Source: Patescibacteria group bacterium (GTDB lineage Bacteria > Patescibacteriota > Saccharimonadia > Saccharimonadales > CAIOMD01). From it: DNA of 5,296 bases. Below are positions 3,175 to 5,296 of this stretch, piece by piece. The stretch covers positions 1 through 5,296 of the forward strand of contig JAUPVN010000066.1 in the NCBI GenBank assembly GCA_030917025.1. The letters are read 5' to 3'. The translations under genes and the position numbers were made by a program. The notes beneath the pieces are model-generated. The model was not told the origin of the DNA and did not search any database. It was given only the letters and a program-made list of their open reading frames with translations. Numbering within the stretch: position 1 is the first letter of the stretch; each line of letters begins with the position of its first letter.

Positions 3175-5296
3175 CTACTGAACTATAAAGTAATCAAATG
3201 TATAGGTTTGGCCGGCGGTTGGAGCTTGTGCCAACTTAATGCGGAACTTCCCTATATCTGCGTCTCTATAAAACTTAAGGTTAGCAGTTTGTTCGTTTCC
3301 GGCATTTAACACAACTCTAGGAGTTTTACTAAACGGTGAGTTAAAGGTAACTTCTACCAAATCACCCGGCAAAGTATTAGCTCCAGCAACAATTGTTATT
3401 GTACCGCTTGTATCGTTGCCATCTACAGTTGCAACAGGCGCAGGTATTTGTGCTATTGTATCTTCTGCGCCAGCTGCGGCACCCGCAACTATAGTTGGAG
3501 TATCGCCCGCTGTAATAATATGACCATTAATTGTAAGGTTTGCTACAGATATATCTTTTACTGTTAGATTACCACCTATATTTACATCGCCCGTTACAGT
3601 TAAGCTTGATAATGTTACTGGGCCAGTTACATTTAAGTTGCCAGCTACGTTAAGTGTACCTTGTATTGTGCCACCATTAGTAAGATCTAATACGTTATTT
3701 TGGGCTGGTTGAATACTATTTTCTAAAGCAGACAATCTGTTTTGTGCATCTACTATTTGAGTTTGTTGTTCTTTAATACCTTCTACAAACAAACCAGCCA
3801 AGTTGCCATAAGCAAGCATCATATTACCTGTTTGAGGGTCAATCGTAACTGCTTGGGGTAATACATTATATACATCTTGAGCTATTAAACCGGTTTGGTT
3901 ATTACCCATGCCATTTATAAAGTCATAGGTTACTCCATTTAATTGAGTTATTTTATCTAATGCGCTAGATATAGTTTGAACATTTGTTTTAAGCCGTCCG
4001 TCAGATAATGCGGTATAAACACCGGTAGAACTTATATCTGCAATATAGTTAAAGGCACCGTTAACACCATTATAAAATCTAAATCCACCAGCACCGGTGC
4101 CCCTGTTGTTTATAAAGTCGGTTTCACCACTACCATTAGTAACATTCCATTCAATGTAAGCGCCCTGCAGACTTCTTGAAGCATTGCTTGTCTGTGCAGC
4201 TAACGTTGTTTGAGCTAACGCTCTACCAGAAGTATCAAGCTGAAATACTGGTAGGTTATTAACCCGCAAGTCAAATCGCGTGTTAGTTTGAGACCCAATA
4301 AAAGGAACGCCGCTTGTTGTGCCTGCCGTTAACCTACCTGTACCATCGCTAACTGTCAAATAAGCATCACCCGTTCTACCAAGTTGCAACAACTCGGGGG
4401 GGCTATATTGTGCTACGGGGTTTGGACCAATGCTTAGCATTGCAGTTGGGGCCGTATTACCTATGCCTATTCTAGAATTAGTAGTATCTACATTAAATAC
4501 AGCACCTGCACTACTATTTTGTACTTGAAGGGCGGTTGTAGAATTTGTACTGTTTCTATAAACTGTTTGGCCTGTACTATTTACAGACAGAAGTGGCTGA
4601 TTGGCAGTCGCACTAGCCACGTATAATGGATACTTATTTGTTCCACTAGTCATGTTATCTACATAAACACCATAAGCATTTGTTGGTGCAGTAGCACCAG
4701 CATTATCCGAAACTTTAATGGCGTAGCTATTAGTTACAGTAGAATTTAGAGTGTTTTGAGCCAAAAATGCAATAGCGTTTGTAACGCTACCTGCACCAGA
4801 ATTTGTGATTACTTTACTGTTAGAGCCAATCAATCTACCAGTGCTTGTGTTACCTGCACCTTGCCAGTTTACCTGAGAGTAACTAGCAATGTAATCACCA
4901 CTATAGGCTATTGTTGCTCCAGAGGTTGGCTGTGCAACAAAGCCATTGGCAAGAACACTGGCAGATGAATTAGAGGCTGGGTTAGTGTTTAGAACAAGGG
5001 CCGAACCAACTCCAAAACCTGTTGTTGCGGTATCTGTCATATTCACTTGCAAACCTTTAGCACCACCACTACTTGCAAGATCCATAGTTATTATTTTGCT
5101 ACTAGTATCAACATTAAATATGTTTACGGAGGCAGAGTTTTGTATCTGAAAGGCGGTAGTAGAATTAGCAGTATTTTTAAACAGGGCAGAACCATTTACT
5201 GTAAGTGTGCTTGCTATCGTTGTAGCACCATTTAGGGTGTTAGTACCTGTACCAGTGCTAAAGGTTGTGGCACCTGTTTGGGCAATGTTACCACTA
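3175..5296 (-). CDS. Tail-fibre-like surface protein with peptidase S74 domain, N-terminus outside window
   Basis: The frame is open from the right edge (first full codon 5293-5295) to TAG at 3175-3177: 706 residues, with the start lost. The Met at 5085 is internal, because the 70 codons before it continue the same repeat style. Numbered from the edge, residues 1-~425 are Thr/Asn/Ser/Gly-rich beta repeats, including an AYGVYVDN segment (~207-214) of a type common in large surface proteins of CPR bacteria. Residues ~426-515 are an S74 (intramolecular chaperone) domain: SDGRLK with the presumed Ser-Lys dyad S431/K436, GVTYDF (454-459), TGLIAQDV (468-475) and a final AYGNLAGLF...IKEQQ helix (495-511). 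A short coiled coil (~505-527) follows, then hexapeptide-like beta repeats (NVAGNLNVTG type, ~535-595) and a ~100-residue beta domain resembling fibre or lectin-like tips. In phages S74 domains trimerise fibres and cut themselves off; here a cell-surface fibre is inferred, as no other phage genes are seen. No Cys was noticed. Confidence 0.85.
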   Translation of the reverse strand, partial: SGNIAQTGATTFSTGTGTNTLNGATTIASTLTVNGSALFKNTANSTTAFQIQNSASVNIFNVDTSSKIITMDLASSGGAKGLQVNMTDTATTGFGVGSALVLNTNPASNSSASVLANGFVAQPTSGATIAYSGDYIASYSQVNWQGAGNTSTGRLIGSNSKVITNSGAGSVTNAIAFLAQNTLNSTVTNSYAIKVSDNAGATAPTNAYGVYVDNMTSGTNKYPLYVASATANQPLLSVNSTGQTVYRNSTNSTTALQVQNSSAGAVFNVDTTNSRIGIGNTAPTAMLSIGPNPVAQYSPPELLQLGRTGDAYLTVSDGTGRLTAGTTSGVPFIGSQTNTRFDLRVNNLPVFQLDTSGRALAQTTLAAQTSNASRSLQGAYIEWNVTNGSGETDFINNRGTGAGGFRFYNGVNGAFNYIADISSTGVYTALSDGRLKTNVQTISSALDKITQLNGVTYDFINGMGNNQTGLIAQDVYNVLPQAVTIDPQTGNMMLAYGNLAGLFVEGIKEQQTQIVDAQNRLSALENSIQPAQNNVLDLTNGGTIQGTLNVAGNLNVTGPVTLSSLTVTGDVNIGGNLTVKDISVANLTINGHIITAGDTPTIVAGAAAGAEDTIAQIPAPVATVDGNDTSGTITIVAGANTLPGDLVEVTFNSPFSKTPRVVLNAGNEQTANLKFYRDADIGKFRIKLAQAPTAGQTYTFDYFIVQ
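4459..4560 (-). repeat. Internal protein repeat, module B of the surface protein
   Basis: Residues 246-279 (numbered from the window edge) read NSTTALQVQNS followed by VFNVDTTNSRIGIG. This matches module A at 5083-5181 in order and spacing. The DNA is also recognisably related, sharing the part encoding NSTTA and the part encoding FNVDT. Such modules are typical building blocks of trimeric fibre proteins. Confidence 0.7.
5083..5181 (-). repeat. Internal protein repeat, module A of the surface protein
   Basis: Residues 39-71 read NSTTAFQIQNS followed by IFNVDTSSKIITM, parallel to module B about 620 nt downstream in the gene. Being upstream of the internal Met at 5085, it shows that the coding region continues past that Met towards the edge. 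Confidence 0.7.

Noticed and set aside
3175..5085. ATG at 5085 as the real start of the surface protein
   Set aside because: The frame stays open for 70 more codons to the edge, with the same repeat style and a module (39-71) that spans this Met.
3175..5296. Prophage tail-fibre gene
   Set aside because: No other phage structural, lysis or integrase gene is visible, and long S74 proteins are known as chromosomal surface proteins in CPR bacteria. A prophage cannot be excluded without the flanking DNA.

Overview
The window looks like an AT-rich bacterial chromosome segment, most likely from the candidate phyla radiation (Patescibacteria, perhaps Saccharibacteria-like). This placement is inferred from style: small genes with weak or absent Shine-Dalgarno sites, a membrane-anchored beta-lactamase-fold serine hydrolase, and a very long Thr/Asn/Ser/Gly-rich surface protein with a tail-fibre S74 domain. 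No rRNA, ribosomal protein or other phylogenetic marker is present. The three real genes end in TAA, TAA and TAG and show no in-frame TGA, so nothing suggests recoding of TGA as glycine.

Layout, left to right. Positions 1-32 form a perfect hairpin, probably the terminator of a gene lying to the left. Positions 33-207 are a gene-free, AT-rich leader with short repeats and one perfect 9-mer DnaA box. Positions 208-1173 (+) encode a membrane-anchored class A beta-lactamase-like serine hydrolase. Positions 1174-1741 carry no credible gene but are dense in structure. They hold two copies of a ~43-bp direct repeat, a strong terminator whose 3' arm can also pair with a second downstream segment, an ~80-nt nested hairpin, a compact terminator, a small hairpin and a good sigma70-type promoter. 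Positions 1742-2797 (+) encode a class II Fic protein (probable AMP-transferase) with a C-terminal winged helix. Positions 2798-3174 hold an ~89-nt nested hairpin and a bidirectional terminator. From 3175 to the right edge (-) runs the C-terminal 706 residues of a tail-fibre-like surface protein; its start lies outside the window.

How the parts relate. The Fic gene and the surface-protein gene converge on the bidirectional terminator. The hydrolase and the Fic gene point the same way, but ~570 bp and two terminator-like hairpins separate them, so each is probably its own transcription unit. The hydrolase and the S74 protein both appear to act at the cell envelope, one on a peptide or peptidoglycan-like substrate and one as a surface or adhesion fibre. 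The Fic protein is cytoplasmic, self-inhibited, and may regulate its own promoter. No defence system, CRISPR array, tRNA, rRNA or transposase is visible. The most unusual material is the intergenic structured DNA/RNA on both sides of the Fic gene.
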